64,000 nucleotides of DNA from assembly GCA_048013815.1 (NCBI GenBank), contig CM106586.1, positions 2,976,001 to 3,040,000 on the forward strand. The letters are read 5' to 3'. A program made the translations under genes and the position numbers. Positions 23,350 to 33,788 of the stretch are shown piece by piece. Each line of letters begins with the position of its first letter. Position 1 is the stretch's first letter. The notes under the pieces were generated by a model, which was not told the origin of the DNA, ran no database searches, and worked only from the letters and a program-made list of their open reading frames with translations. Source of the stretch: Setoptus koraiensis (lineage: Eukaryota > Arthropoda).

Positions 23350-23864
23350 CCGAGGCCACGTTTAAACATGGAATCGCTGGTTGAGGTGGAGCTAGGTATA
23401 CTGGCCGAATCTGAGCGATCTATGTGACGCTGTTGTTGCTGTTGTTGTTGTTGCTGTTGCTGATGGTGCCGGTGCACATGACTGGTGCCACTGTGATGTC
23501 TGTGGTGCGACGACGACGAAGAGGAGCCGCTGGTGGAGTCTATTGAGGCTCCCGACGAGCCCGTTATGGCCGGCGACGAATGATGGTGAAGGTGGCTCAG
23601 GTGGTTGCCTGTTGTTGATTTTTGGTTGTTTGCTTGCAGTCCCAGCGATATGATGTGTTCGTTGTTTAATATCGTTTGTTTGCCGCTGTTGTTGTTATTG
23701 TTGTTGTTGTTTATGTTGCTCAAGCTGCTCAAGCTGTTCTGCTGCTGAAGGGACTTGCCGTTGTTGGCGCTGTCGAAGGGGTGCTGGTGCGAGAGATCCA
23801 GTCGGGCCGACAAATTTGTGCGGCTCGTCGATTTGTTGCCCGTCGAGCCCGTTGTTTGTGCCAT
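23350..23864 (-). CDS. first coding exon of the split membrane-protein gene
   Basis: A minus-strand frame of 171 codons plus two bases, from ATG (AAGATGGCAC context) to a consensus donor GTGAGT. The product is the presumed cytoplasmic N terminus. It is low-complexity, with Asn, Ser, His and Gln runs, including about 11 consecutive Gln near residue 143 and a Ser run near residue 115. It ends SMFKRGL before the split Gly codon. Joined to the exon at 14351-14490 it gives about 218 residues ending in a membrane segment. Just upstream a GTTACATAACAG sequence could be the acceptor of a 5' untranslated exon. The trinucleotide runs mean part of the open frame could be repeat-driven; the clean ATG, donor and phase match argue for a real exon. 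The family assignment (DEG/ENaC) comes from the next exon only. Confidence 0.6.
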
Positions 23865-23866
23865 CT

Positions 23867-23898
<32 letters not shown>

Positions 23899-24598
23899 TG
23901 CTGGGCGACGAAGCTAAAAGTTTGCTGCTCGAGCTGCTCTCTTGAGGGTCTAACTGTTGCTGTTATGTAACAATTGTATCAATACTATCACTGCGATTGT
24001 GCGACAAGTCGCCTAATGGATGCTGCTGCTGCTGGGCGCTGATCGCCACCTAGATCGCAAATTGCTAATTGGTGATTGGCGCGATTTCGGGCGCGTTCAT
24101 CATGCGATCGATCGTTGTTGTTGTTGCAAAGTTTCACTCTGTCCAACTGGCCCACTGGTTGCTGCTTGAAATGGCCCACTGGTTGGCTGAGTGATTTGTT
24201 CGGTTTGGTTGCGTTAGGTTGCGTTAGGTTCGGTGCGGTTCGGTGGACAGTCAGCGACGGGGCCGACGATGAAACTGCAAATGATGACTTGCGAGTTACG
24301 TAAGTTGCCACTAGCTCTTCTCGCTCGCTAGGTGTTGCCAGCCAACAAGTGCTCGCAAGTGAGTGTCTGTGATAGATCGATACACAACAGCACATAGTAA
24401 ATAGTGTATGTAATGCACTGATATCAGTTGGACAGATATTGAGGCAAACAGGTGAACAGGTGGAGCCTTGCTCAGGTAATTATACTGTACGATTGACGGA
24501 TAGACCCTGCCCATTGGCGCACGGTGGCGCCATCTAGTGGCCGGGGTAGCAATCCACCAGAAGTCACTCATTTAGCATGCAGGCAGACACGTCGTGTA

Positions 24599-24680
24599 TC
24601 ATTATTTTTATTATTATTATTATTATTACCATTATTAGTATTATTATTGTCATTATTATCGTCGTTGGTATTATTATCTA
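24599..24680. repeat. (TTA)n-type array
   Basis: ATT/TTA triplets interrupted by ACC, AGT and GTC. Confidence 0.9.
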
Positions 24681-24879
24681 ACCAGTGGCCAACATCGCCA
24701 TTGTTTGTGTTTAAGCACATACAAACACAACAACAATAAAAATAAATACCAATAATGTGTCTGTTTAGGTGCAAAAGTTTGAGATGATAATGGTGGCGCA
24801 ATATTCAAGGTCCTGCATCAAGAGCAGCAGTAGCGTTTGACACATGGTGAAAGTATTTCACTCACTTGTTACCGATTGT

Positions 24880-24949
24880 TGCCGCTGTTGTTGTTGCCGT
24901 TGCTGCTGCTGCTGTTGTTGTAGTTGTTGTTGCTGTTGTTGTTGTATAT
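24880..24949. repeat. TTG/CTG trinucleotide array
   Basis: Interrupted GTT/GCT triplets on the plus strand, CAA/CAG on the minus. Confidence 0.9.
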
Positions 24950-26154
24950 GTACCGACAATAATTAGCCACAGCGAGCTCCACTAGCAACCTGTCAGTCGG
25001 ATTCAACACAATCGGATTGAACAACACACACACACACACAATCTGTTGCTGGCGCTGTTCTTGTTTGTGAGACAAACACATCGAGTCGTCAACAATGCCG
25101 CTTAACTATAGTTTTGATTTAGTTTAAACACTGCAGTTAGGCGAATAAAGAAATTGTGTGACATATTGAACGATTTTCAAGGTTCGGCCGGCAACAGCGA
25201 CAGTGCACAGCCAGTGGCAACTCTAGCTTGGCTGGCAACAGTGTATACAGCCAACTACAATATATCCTTACAATATTTCCTTTCTTATAATTAAACTCGC
25301 CCCTTCGAAAGTGGCAACGCACAGCCAGCGTAGAAGGCGAGCGGCAAGGCAATCGCATACAGTGGCAGCAATTCAAATTTCAATCACAATCAGACAATTC
25401 TAATATCAATCAAGTGTGTGTTCTGCAACTCATTGTTATCAGCCAATTTTGTCATAGACCATAAACTAGAAACACACAACAACAACGACAACAGTGACAA
25501 TGACAACAACAAGCAAAGCTCGCCCAGCTTCGGATACATCTGATACACTAATTATTGGCAAAAAATTTTCAATATGTCACACACATATTATATTCGTTCG
25601 CTATCAATTCAAAGCGGCCACCATTTCAAGTACTAAAATAAATCAAAAGTTGATGTGGAGGGCCTTGAATAGGATTATATTTAGCAGAGAGACAGAGAGA
25701 GTTATGATTATGTGAATGTCGTTCACATTCACATGTCGTTGTTGCGCATATGTGTAACACTTACAATTGTGTTTGCACCAATAATTGTCTGAATGTGCCC
25801 ACTGTCACTCATTTCGTTTTGTCTTACCTCATGTCCACATGTTGCATTGTTTGAGGTCTCGAGTACAGGTGCCCGCCAGCCTTGGCCACACTGGCAGCCT
25901 GGCGTTGGGGTTCCTCGGGAGCATTTTGGCTGGATGCAGTTTCGAATTGCATTTAGGCCGCCCGAATCGAACAGCAGGACAGTGCGCCATTTAGGCGCCT
26001 AAATAACATATTGTCTGCACAAACATAGCCGTTGGTGTCGGGTTGTGGTTGGTTTGGATGGACATATAGTTATAAACTGCACAGAGACACAAAGGGAGGA
26101 ATTTGGTGTGAAGGCGCAAACAATCGGCGCTATGTCATCGGTTCTCACACTATT

Positions 26155-26222
26155 CGTCAGGTATTCACTGATGATTCGGCGGATACCTGACGATTCGGTG
26201 GATACCTGATGATTCAGTGGAG
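26155..26222. repeat. about 22-bp repeat
   Basis: Three copies of a GATTCGGTGGATACCTGA-like unit. Confidence 0.8.
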
Positions 26223-27852
26223 CATGGCTGAATAGCCGGCGCGAGTGATGAATAACTGCGAGCGAGTGTTTGTGTTGCTGTTGCTGTTGCTTTGTCAGTC
26301 ATTGTTGTTGCAACTCTTTCGGCGGCCACATTCTGGTCGACAATGCATGATAAAACTGATTCATTTGCACTACCACGGCCAGCGGCACAGCTGATCAGCT
26401 GATTGGAGCGGTCCAGCGATGGTTTAGCATGGAGTTTACCAACAGTACGTACACTGACAATACCGTGAGTATACTACTGCCAGGTAAATGCACAGGTAAC
26501 CACGTTAATGTTAATCAGCAATGTTTCACGGCGACCATTCAACACGGCGAAAGTTGTTGTGCTGTGTGTCAGGCAGCGGCGGCGCGCACAGCAGAGATTT
26601 GCAGCAAGAGATGGACGCGCTTGATGGCCCTTTGTTTGTTTACAAGATACGCGCCAGCAACAGGTATCACAAAGTAGCATCCACAATCCATTGTTGCTGG
26701 CTGACAATAAACACAAAGCTGCCTGACACACCACGTAACGTAGGCGCGCTACCTCTTTTGCCAAGCAAACATTGTATGATATCGAGATGGAGACAGAGAT
26801 AGCCGAGCGGCAGACAGGGCCAAGGACGCCACACTCGACAGGTAATGTCGACAAGACTACAACTTGTTGACGGGCTAAAACTCGCACCGTATAACAGTAT
26901 AACCGGACTGGTGTCTCGACACATGCGAGCTGTGTCCGTGAATGCGACAACCAAAATCGAATCCAATGATTCACCTCATTTCACTCTCTATTAGCCTGAT
27001 TCAATCGGCTTGATTGGGCCTGAATCGGGTGGCGCAATTAATTGCATCAATTACCATTGACACCACTTGTTGTCTGTGCCAGCAACGTTGACTGGTGTGC
27101 GCCAATTGAGCCAATTTAGCCTGTTGTTGTTGTTGTGCCCTGTGCGACGACGACGACATTGGCCAGCCACAATTGCCATAAATAAACAACAATCGCAGCC
27201 GGTTCGCGGGGGCACTGTAGCGAAAAGGGTGAGCTGGAATCGATCGATTCACTTGTTAGACTAACAATGTTGCTTCAATCAATCAATTATCCAATCACCT
27301 GCAATCGGCTGCAATCACCACGAAATTCATAGTGTGAATAATAGCTAATTTATGTGCATCGCCGATTGCGCGCTTTCCATTATGTCCGACGCACACTGTG
27401 CAGCGGCGCGCACAGGCGGCCAAGGCGAGCCGACAACAACGACTGTGAGCGGCGGCGCGCGATGGGCGCCGCTCGGCGACCGACCAAGCTCACCAACTCG
27501 CATTACACTTGTTGCCTATTACTGTGTTATCATTAATTATTGTTAGTTGAGCCAACAAGTGCGAGGTGGCGCTCACACTTGTCGGACCGACTGTGTCCGC
27601 GAGAGTGGCGCTGCTGACACTGTCAGTCTGACAGTGGCAGGCAGGCATAAAAAACCGATACGAACCGATGTGGCAAGCCCGGCCTGCGCAGCCGGTGACA
27701 GTTGTGGCGCGTTCCATTGGCGCCTTTTGATCGTCGTTAGCGGTGACGTCACCAACGTCACACTGATATTCAGTGACTGAATAGATGATCTCGTTAAGGA
27801 CACACGATAACGCGGAGGCGCCATTTCTGCATTATGCTGCGCCATTAGCGGC

Positions 27853-27900
27853 TAACAGCCTGATAGTAACAGCCTGATAGTAACAGCCTGTTAGTGACAG
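27853..27900. repeat. 14-bp minisatellite
   Basis: Three copies of ACAGCCTGATAGTA, the last diverged. Confidence 0.9.
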
Positions 27901-28038
27901 GGCTACGCGGGCTGGCGCCATTGCGGCGCAACGAGTGAACGGTCTAATTGGAGAATCCAATCGTTTCAATATGTGTGAGAGCGCGTTTGTTTGTGTGCCC
28001 GTGTGTGTTTGAGGTTTGTACTTCTCACAGTGTGTGCC

Positions 28039-28039
<1 letters not shown>

Positions 28040-28066
<27 letters not shown>
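28040..28066. repeat. (GA)n microsatellite
   Basis: About 13 GA dinucleotides. Confidence 0.95.
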
Positions 28067-28069
<3 letters not shown>

Positions 28070-28568
28070 TAAGATAGGAAGCGCGCCGGCGCCCAAATGC
28101 GGCGATCATCGTCGTTATGCCAATTACAATTGTTGTTTGGCCGCCCTCCTCTGTGTGCCACATATCTGGCGGGGGTTGCCAATTGTCAGTGCGAGGAATG
28201 CCTCTGTTCCCCTTTTGCGTGGCCCCAGCGCCACGGCGGCAACAGCGACAGCAACAACAACAGCGACAGCCACAACTATACAATTGTGAGACTAGCGATG
28301 ACAATGCCACTGTTTGCCGGCGGGGCCGGCAATGGTGAACCCGAGCAACAACAAAGATCAGCTGATTTTGGTTCATTGAGCGGTCAGATTTGAGAGGGAG
28401 AGTGGCGATAATGCCGCGACACGCACGCACAAGCGCGCCAAGGCGCATTGGCGCGACACACGGGCACAAATTATTTGAAATAAATCAATTATTCATGTAG
28501 TGAGAGCGCCAGAAACACAACGCACACACACACATACACACACACATGCAACAAGTAAACAGTGTATG

Positions 28569-28590
28569 AGAGCGCGCGCGCGCGCGCGCA
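28569..28590. repeat. (GC)n run
   Basis: About 9-10 alternating GC dinucleotides, a sequence class able to adopt Z-DNA, 0.7 kb upstream of cyclin E. Confidence 0.9.
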
Positions 28591-29276
28591 AACTGTGTGC
28601 TTGAACCAGCACAGCGCTGACAGTGTTGCAATGTTGGGGCGGGCAACGGGGGTTCGGCGCGGGGCTGCACAGCGCGCAATTAGCGCCTGTTAGTGCATTG
28701 GCCAAGGGGGCGCGCAAAGCAGCGAATGCGAGCGGCAGCGCGGCGGCGGGCTCTGGCTGCGGACAAGTGTGACGCGCATTTTAGCGGCATAAAACTGGCA
28801 TTATGCAGCAGCAGCGGCAGCAACTATAGTGCCGCCGGTACAGCGCCGCTAGACGCGCCACGCGCAGACGCATTGGAGTGCGCGAACTGGCAGTTATGGC
28901 ACAACATTGAGCTGCGGCAAGCGCTGCCGAGAGTGGCACAGAAGTGGGCCCGCGATGCAGCGCCGAAGCATAGCGCCGCCGAAACGATTGCCGGCAACAG
29001 GAGAAACTGTGCAGAAACGCAGCATACTGATGGAGTTTGTTGTTGTTGTCGTCGATGATTTCTCTCGCTGTCGATTGTGGCATTGGCGCAACAGGCCAGA
29101 ATCGGTTCAGTATATAACTGGTATCACCTTCATGGCATCTCCATTATTGCCAGTTCCCAACCGGTGGTAGACGCATCGCCGGCCCAACAGCAAATATATG
29201 AAACAGCAAACACGCAAATATACTAATATACAATTCAAGATCCAAATACCCAGTAGTCATCCAAAGTAGTGTAAAC

Positions 29277-30386
29277 ATGGACATGGAACTGATATGGAGC
29301 AACATGCTCGACAAGGACGCCCTGTACCACAAAATGCGCAACGTCAACATGATGGCCCAACATCCCACCATCTTGCCCACCTACAGGAGCATTCTGTTCA
29401 GCTGGCTCAGTCAGGTGTCGCAAGAGTGCAAATTGCACAAACAGACCTACCATCTGGCCATCGATTTCTTCGACAGGTACCTCGCAACCCAGCACGACAT
29501 TCACAAGCTCCAAATGCAACTCATTGGCACCACATGCATATTCATAGCGTCCAAATTCGAAGAGATCCATCCGCCAACCGTGTACGAGTTTGCCGAATTC
29601 ACGGACGGCGCTTGCACCGCCGACGAAATATTACAACAGGAACTTATCATATTGAGCGCCATCAGATGGCAGATAACGCCCGTGACGGCAAGCTCGTGGC
29701 TGAGCACCTATGCACAAACGTACTCTAGTAACTCAAACAAGGAAAACAATACCGTCACCAGGCAACGGCCCTGGCAAACCGACGTCCAGTTGGTGCCCCA
29801 ACAAAATTCCTTGCCCAATTTCAAAATGATTGTCTGTCTGGTCGATCTCGCTCTCCTTGACGTCGATTCGTTGGCCCATCCGAGCTCGCGATTGGCCGCC
29901 GCCGCTCTCTATCATTTCACAGACGAGTCAACGCTCATGCAGTGTTCCGGATTTAAGCTCAAGGACGTCATGGAGTGTGTACACTGGCTCAAGCCATTCG
30001 CTTCAATAGTTAAAGAACATTTCCAGGCTCAATGCACCGAACAGCTAGAGCAAGCTTTTTGTGATAATAGCAACGACGCCACCGATAGCAATGATGGCAG
30101 CACTAGTGCCACCAGCGACAACGACGACAACAGTAGGACAATGATTGACAATTATCAAATGCACCTACACAGGGCCGACGAGTCAATGTTACAAATGGTC
30201 CACGATAAAATCGCTCAAGATAAAGAGTTGCTGGCCTCAACATCTAAGCGCATCAAATTAGAATTCACCTCCACCCCCACTCCTACTGCCTCTTATGTGT
30301 TTGATGAGCACTCACCAGAGAAGCCTACCTCATTATTGACACCTCCGCGCAGCTCCCGGAAGAGGAAGATACCTAGGAAATATTAA
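29277..30386 (+). CDS. CycE: cyclin E
   Basis: Regulatory partner of Cdk2 for S-phase entry, acting in the nucleus. A 369-aa single-exon frame. The N-terminal cyclin box (about 32-140) holds KLHKQTYHLAIDFFDRYLAT, KFEEIHPP and the TDGAC motif typical of cyclin E. The second box follows (about 180-255; LALLDVDSLAHP, ALYHF). The C terminus carries LLTPPRSS (353-360), matching the Fbw7/Cdc4 phosphodegron of cyclin E with Thr355 and Ser359 four apart, then a basic RKRKIPRK tail that could be nuclear targeting. Oddities: the Cdk2-contacting MRAIL motif of most cyclins reads YRSIL here, and the usual 80-100 residue N-terminal extension is missing. The frame stays open about 75 nt upstream of the ATG to an in-frame TGA, and ACAG acceptor-like sites lie there, so an upstream coding exon is possible. 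Confidence 0.93.
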   Translation: MDMELIWSNMLDKDALYHKMRNVNMMAQHPTILPTYRSILFSWLSQVSQECKLHKQTYHLAIDFFDRYLATQHDIHKLQMQLIGTTCIFIASKFEEIHPPTVYEFAEFTDGACTADEILQQELIILSAIRWQITPVTASSWLSTYAQTYSSNSNKENNTVTRQRPWQTDVQLVPQQNSLPNFKMIVCLVDLALLDVDSLAHPSSRLAAAALYHFTDESTLMQCSGFKLKDVMECVHWLKPFASIVKEHFQAQCTEQLEQAFCDNSNDATDSNDGSTSATSDNDDNSRTMIDNYQMHLHRADESMLQMVHDKIAQDKELLASTSKRIKLEFTSTPTPTASYVFDEHSPEKPTSLLTPPRSSRKRKIPRKY

Positions 30387-30893
30387 TACGAATACAAATA
30401 ATATACGCACTAAAAAAGAGTAATATATTAATAGCATATAGAGAAAATAATGAATATCGACATCAACAACAAAAAAGTTTATATATCAACGACATTAGAT
30501 CGTGCACAGCGCGCAACTTGGTCTGTTCGCACAGCTTCAGTTTGCGCACAGCTGTTTCAAATGCACGTCTCTGCAATCGAATGCAATGTTGATTTTGTAT
30601 TTATTTATTTATTAATAAAAACACGTGTCGCTGCAAATTAGTCGGTGCCGTCGAAGTTTTATCCTTATTCAATATTCAATTACCAATATAACAGTCCTTC
30701 AATACACCAACCTGTCCGATCTCTCTTCCAGCCACTAGTTGCGACTAACTGTACATTGCTTCTTTTCCAGAGCCTGGCAATCCAGTACAGTCTGTTGACC
30801 ATTCCTATAACCCGCTTTAGTGATACATTGATGCTTGAGTGATCAAGCTTTGATGAAAGCCATCTACTGATCGAGAAAATAAACAAGATAAAC
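30387..30893. other. gap between cyclin E and Trm5
   Basis: Contains the cyclin E 3' UTR with AATAAA at 30612-30617. A strong acceptor-like site (CTTCTTTTCCAG, ending near 30770) precedes a short open frame that may belong to the missing 5' part of Trm5. Confidence 0.5.
30612..30617 (+). terminator. poly(A) signal of cyclin E
   Basis: AATAAA about 226 nt after the stop codon. Confidence 0.55.
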
Positions 30894-31979
30894 ATGAGTA
30901 AATTATTTGGTGTCTCCTCCTTCACTAACGTGGGCCATCTAATACATATAAATCTCAAGGAGCACCTACTTCCAAACAAACTAAAGATAGGCCAAGAGAT
31001 ACTGGAGAGAAATCCACGCGCAATGGCCGTTGTAAACAAAGTCAACACTATAGACAACGAATTTAGAAATTTCGAAGTGGAAGTTATAGCAAAACGTGAT
31101 GAAACTAAGCCAGATGAGGAGCTTATGATTGTTGATGTGTTTGAAAACAAGTGCCACTATAAGTTTGATTTCAGCAAAGTCTATTGGAATTCGCGTCTCT
31201 CCTCTGAACATGAGCGAATGATTAAAAAATTCAATAAAAAACGTGATGTCATTTTTGATATCTTCGCCGGAGTTGGACCATTCTCTATACCTGCCGCCAA
31301 AGCCAAATGCACAGTCTATGCTAATGATTTAAATCCAGAATCTATCAAGTGGTTAGATATCAATGTTTTCAAAAACAAAATAGATAAAGACAAAATCAAA
31401 ATATTCAATTTGGATGCCAAAGAATTCATTACAAAGGAACTTAAAGAGAACCTCCTAAAAGAGTATAGAAGGATTCAGGCGATGGAGGACTACGAAGATG
31501 TTCCAGACTTTCATTTTTTGATGAACTTACCCGCTTTAGCTTGTGATTTTTTGCCACATTTTATAGGCTTGTTAAATAATGACGAAAATTCATGTGATCC
31601 TATTGTTTACAAGACTTTCGTTCGACTAAATCTCAAGCACATCGTTCACTGCTATTGCTTTCTAAAAGGTAAATTTGAAGATCCTAAAGGGGAAGTTCGT
31701 AAATTAATAGAAGAAAAAATGGGACGAGGACTCACAGACGATCAAATTTTAGAGATATTTCGAGTAAGGAATGTAGCTCCGTACAAAGAAATGTATAGGA
31801 TGGACTTTCTGCTCACAGAAGCCATACTATTCAATCGAGACAAATCTAAGGACGAGCACGATGATCAAGCGGACACCAATTTCGATACTGATAAGAACGA
31901 TCAAAACAATCGAGAATCAGATAACGAGTCAAACTGTGAGCCCGTGACTAAAAAGCAAAAAACCTGTAAGATCATTTGA
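30894..31979 (+). CDS. Trmt5: tRNA (guanine37-N1)-methyltransferase Trm5
   Basis: Transfers a methyl group from S-adenosylmethionine to N1 of G37 next to the anticodon, preventing +1 frameshifts; the family works in nucleus, cytosol and mitochondria. In the 361-aa frame: VSSFTNVGHLIHINL (7-21) and KVYWNSRLSSEH (95-106) are family signatures; FAGVGPF (124-130) is the SAM-binding loop; NDLNPES (144-150) and MNLPA (210-214) are further core motifs. The C terminus is an acidic tail ending in KKQK. The N-terminal D1 domain of eukaryotic Trm5 is missing. The frame before this ATG encodes family-like residues (SSFDESHLLIEKINKIN) back to a TGA at about 30841, so the true start is probably in an upstream exon. 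Confidence 0.9.
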   Translation: MSKLFGVSSFTNVGHLIHINLKEHLLPNKLKIGQEILERNPRAMAVVNKVNTIDNEFRNFEVEVIAKRDETKPDEELMIVDVFENKCHYKFDFSKVYWNSRLSSEHERMIKKFNKKRDVIFDIFAGVGPFSIPAAKAKCTVYANDLNPESIKWLDINVFKNKIDKDKIKIFNLDAKEFITKELKENLLKEYRRIQAMEDYEDVPDFHFLMNLPALACDFLPHFIGLLNNDENSCDPIVYKTFVRLNLKHIVHCYCFLKGKFEDPKGEVRKLIEEKMGRGLTDDQILEIFRVRNVAPYKEMYRMDFLLTEAILFNRDKSKDEHDDQADTNFDTDKNDQNNRESDNESNCEPVTKKQKTCKII

Positions 31980-32285
31980 CAACGAGAGATGATTGTGCCA
32001 AGTACTTTGTTACAAGCATGATTACCGATCATGGTTAATAATGTCTTTTCGTTTGATTTCTGCTACGATTATATCACATGAACTCACTTCAAGGACAACA
32101 AGGTGCGCATGAGCGAAGAGGACATGTTGTTGGTGGTTTCAGTGGTTATGATTTAGAAAAATTATTTCAGTATATTAAAATCATCATCCAAGGAGTGGTG
32201 TCACCCCTCTAGTACCACACTCACGGTATCAAGTTCATTCCAACATCATTTTTAGGTTGTTGGTTTTATTTGTCTTGATACAATA
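31980..32285. other. gap between Trm5 and the P450
   Basis: 306 bp of AT-rich DNA. It must hold the Trm5 3' end and the P450 promoter; no clear element seen. Confidence 0.5.
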
Positions 32286-33788
32286 ATGGAGCGTCCGTCT
32301 ATTAATACAATTTATGATTGGTTTAGTCTTAAGCAAATTGTCATAGGCTCGGCAACCTATGTAACTATTCGTGTTATCTTGTTTGTTTACAATAGATACA
32401 AGCTCTACCAAACATTTAAGAAATTATCAATACCAGGACCAAAACCAAATTTGTTGGATGGAAATTTATCAAACAAAAGGGCAGATAAGGCACAATTCAT
32501 GGTGGTGCAAAGATGGAGGGAGAAATATGGAAAAGTTTTTGGTTACTTCATTGGAGATTTACCTATCCTTGTTATTTCAGATCCTGTGATACTTCGTGAA
32601 TTTCTCATTAATAACCAGGAAGTATTCATCAACCGAGCCCCTCCATTCATTGATGTGAGACCTCTCTCAAACAGCATACTCTTTGCCAGAGGAAACCACT
32701 GGAAATCGATGCGTAAAGCACTGACTCCCGCCTTCAGCCTCTACCGTTTCAAAGGAGAAGAGGGGACCAGATTTATCGACGACAGTATTAGCTTAATGAT
32801 TGACTACTTGTCCAAGAAACAACGGAAATCCAGGTCAAATGGAGACCCTATGGTAGTGGACATACTCAGTCTCATGAAAGCTACTGCTCTTCATCTTATA
32901 TCAACAATGGCAATCGAACTTAAAGATGTAAAAGTTAAAGAAGACGAGCAACATGTTAGGGTGTTAGATGAATATCTTGAAAATTGTGATGGCACTGTAG
33001 TTGGGTGGGCTATAAAATTACCAATACTTCAAACCATATGCTCTTTCATAGGAAGTAATATCACTCTGGGTAAAATTCAAGACGATATTTTGAGTGAACT
33101 AAGAGCTAAATTGAAAAAATTACTACAATCAGACACATCCAAGAGTAGAAATATCTTTGAAACAATGGTACAACTCCATAAAGAAGGCTCACTCAGCAAT
33201 ATAGAAGTTTTGGGGAACTCAATAGCTCTACTATTTGCTGGTTACGATACAACAGCTACTACTTTGGCTTATTTCTTTTGGGCTATATCAAAACATCGAG
33301 ACATTCAAGACAGATTGAGATCTGAGATAATATCGCATGGTTGCGAGTCTGCATATCTGAAAATGGTTTTAAATGAAACCATGAGGCTATATCCCACCGT
33401 GATCTCGTTCACTCAGAGAGAGGCATCCAGAGATATCACTATCGATGGTCTCACAATAAAGAAAGGTGTTGTTGTAGTCGTAAGTTCCTGGCTTCTCCAC
33501 CGTGACCCCGACATTTGGCATGAGCCCGAGAAGTTCGATCCAGAAAGGTTCGCCGACATGAAGAAGATTGATACTTGCGCTTTCGTTCCATTCGGAATCG
33601 GTAATCGCTTATGTCTGGGCTATCAATTGGCTATGTTGGAGATGCGACTAATAGCAACAGAGTTACTGATGACTTATGATTTTAGTCTTGTTAGTCCAAA
33701 CACTCTAAGCTTTGTCACGTCTGGCAATGTCTTGACTAAACCTGTAGATACTATTAGGCTGGAATTGAAACCATTGTACGTGAGGTAA
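32286..33788 (+). CDS. cytochrome P450, CYP3-clan-like
   Basis: A haem-thiolate monooxygenase, expected on the ER membrane, oxidising small lipophilic compounds. The substrate cannot be read from sequence. It is a 500-aa single-exon frame of normal length. An N-terminal membrane anchor (about 17-36) is followed by the hinge IPGPKP; helix C has WKSMRK; helix I AGYDTT (318-323); helix K ETMR with Glu364 and Arg367; the meander FDPERF; the haem loop FGIGNRLCLG with Cys443 as ligand. All catalytic motifs are intact, so it should be active. The IPGPKP...GN start and the AGYDTT motif favour clan 3 (CYP3/CYP6/CYP9 relatives), which is the expanded detoxification clan in arthropods. It stands alone, not in a P450 cluster. 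The intron-free coding region could reflect retroposition or the general intron poverty of this island. Confidence 0.93.
   Translation: MERPSINTIYDWFSLKQIVIGSATYVTIRVILFVYNRYKLYQTFKKLSIPGPKPNLLDGNLSNKRADKAQFMVVQRWREKYGKVFGYFIGDLPILVISDPVILREFLINNQEVFINRAPPFIDVRPLSNSILFARGNHWKSMRKALTPAFSLYRFKGEEGTRFIDDSISLMIDYLSKKQRKSRSNGDPMVVDILSLMKATALHLISTMAIELKDVKVKEDEQHVRVLDEYLENCDGTVVGWAIKLPILQTICSFIGSNITLGKIQDDILSELRAKLKKLLQSDTSKSRNIFETMVQLHKEGSLSNIEVLGNSIALLFAGYDTTATTLAYFFWAISKHRDIQDRLRSEIISHGCESAYLKMVLNETMRLYPTVISFTQREASRDITIDGLTIKKGVVVVVSSWLLHRDPDIWHEPEKFDPERFADMKKIDTCAFVPFGIGNRLCLGYQLAMLEMRLIATELLMTYDFSLVSPNTLSFVTSGNVLTKPVDTIRLELKPLYVR

Larger units (their letters stand above)
23865..29276. other. 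GC-rich, repeat-rich stretch upstream of two diverging genes
   Basis: It lies between the start of the minus-strand split gene and the start of cyclin E on the plus strand, so it holds both promoters. It contains TTA, TTG, GA and GC simple repeats, minisatellites at 26155-26222 and 27853-27900, and an RTTAYGTAAY palindrome at 23962-23971. Long frames here lack recognisable domains and follow from high GC. Confidence 0.5.

Noticed and set aside
23988-24395. 135-codon minus-strand frame upstream of the first exon of the split gene
   Set aside because: Low-complexity, no domain, and it ends before the ATG in another frame; more likely 5' UTR or intergenic.
26474-26974. 166-codon minus-strand frame
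   Set aside because: High GC explains its length; Cys/Arg-rich with no pattern, and no start context.
28430-29276. E2F sites controlling cyclin E
   Set aside because: Only partial TTGGCGCG-like matches in GC-rich repeats; no convincing TTTSSCGC cluster near the start.
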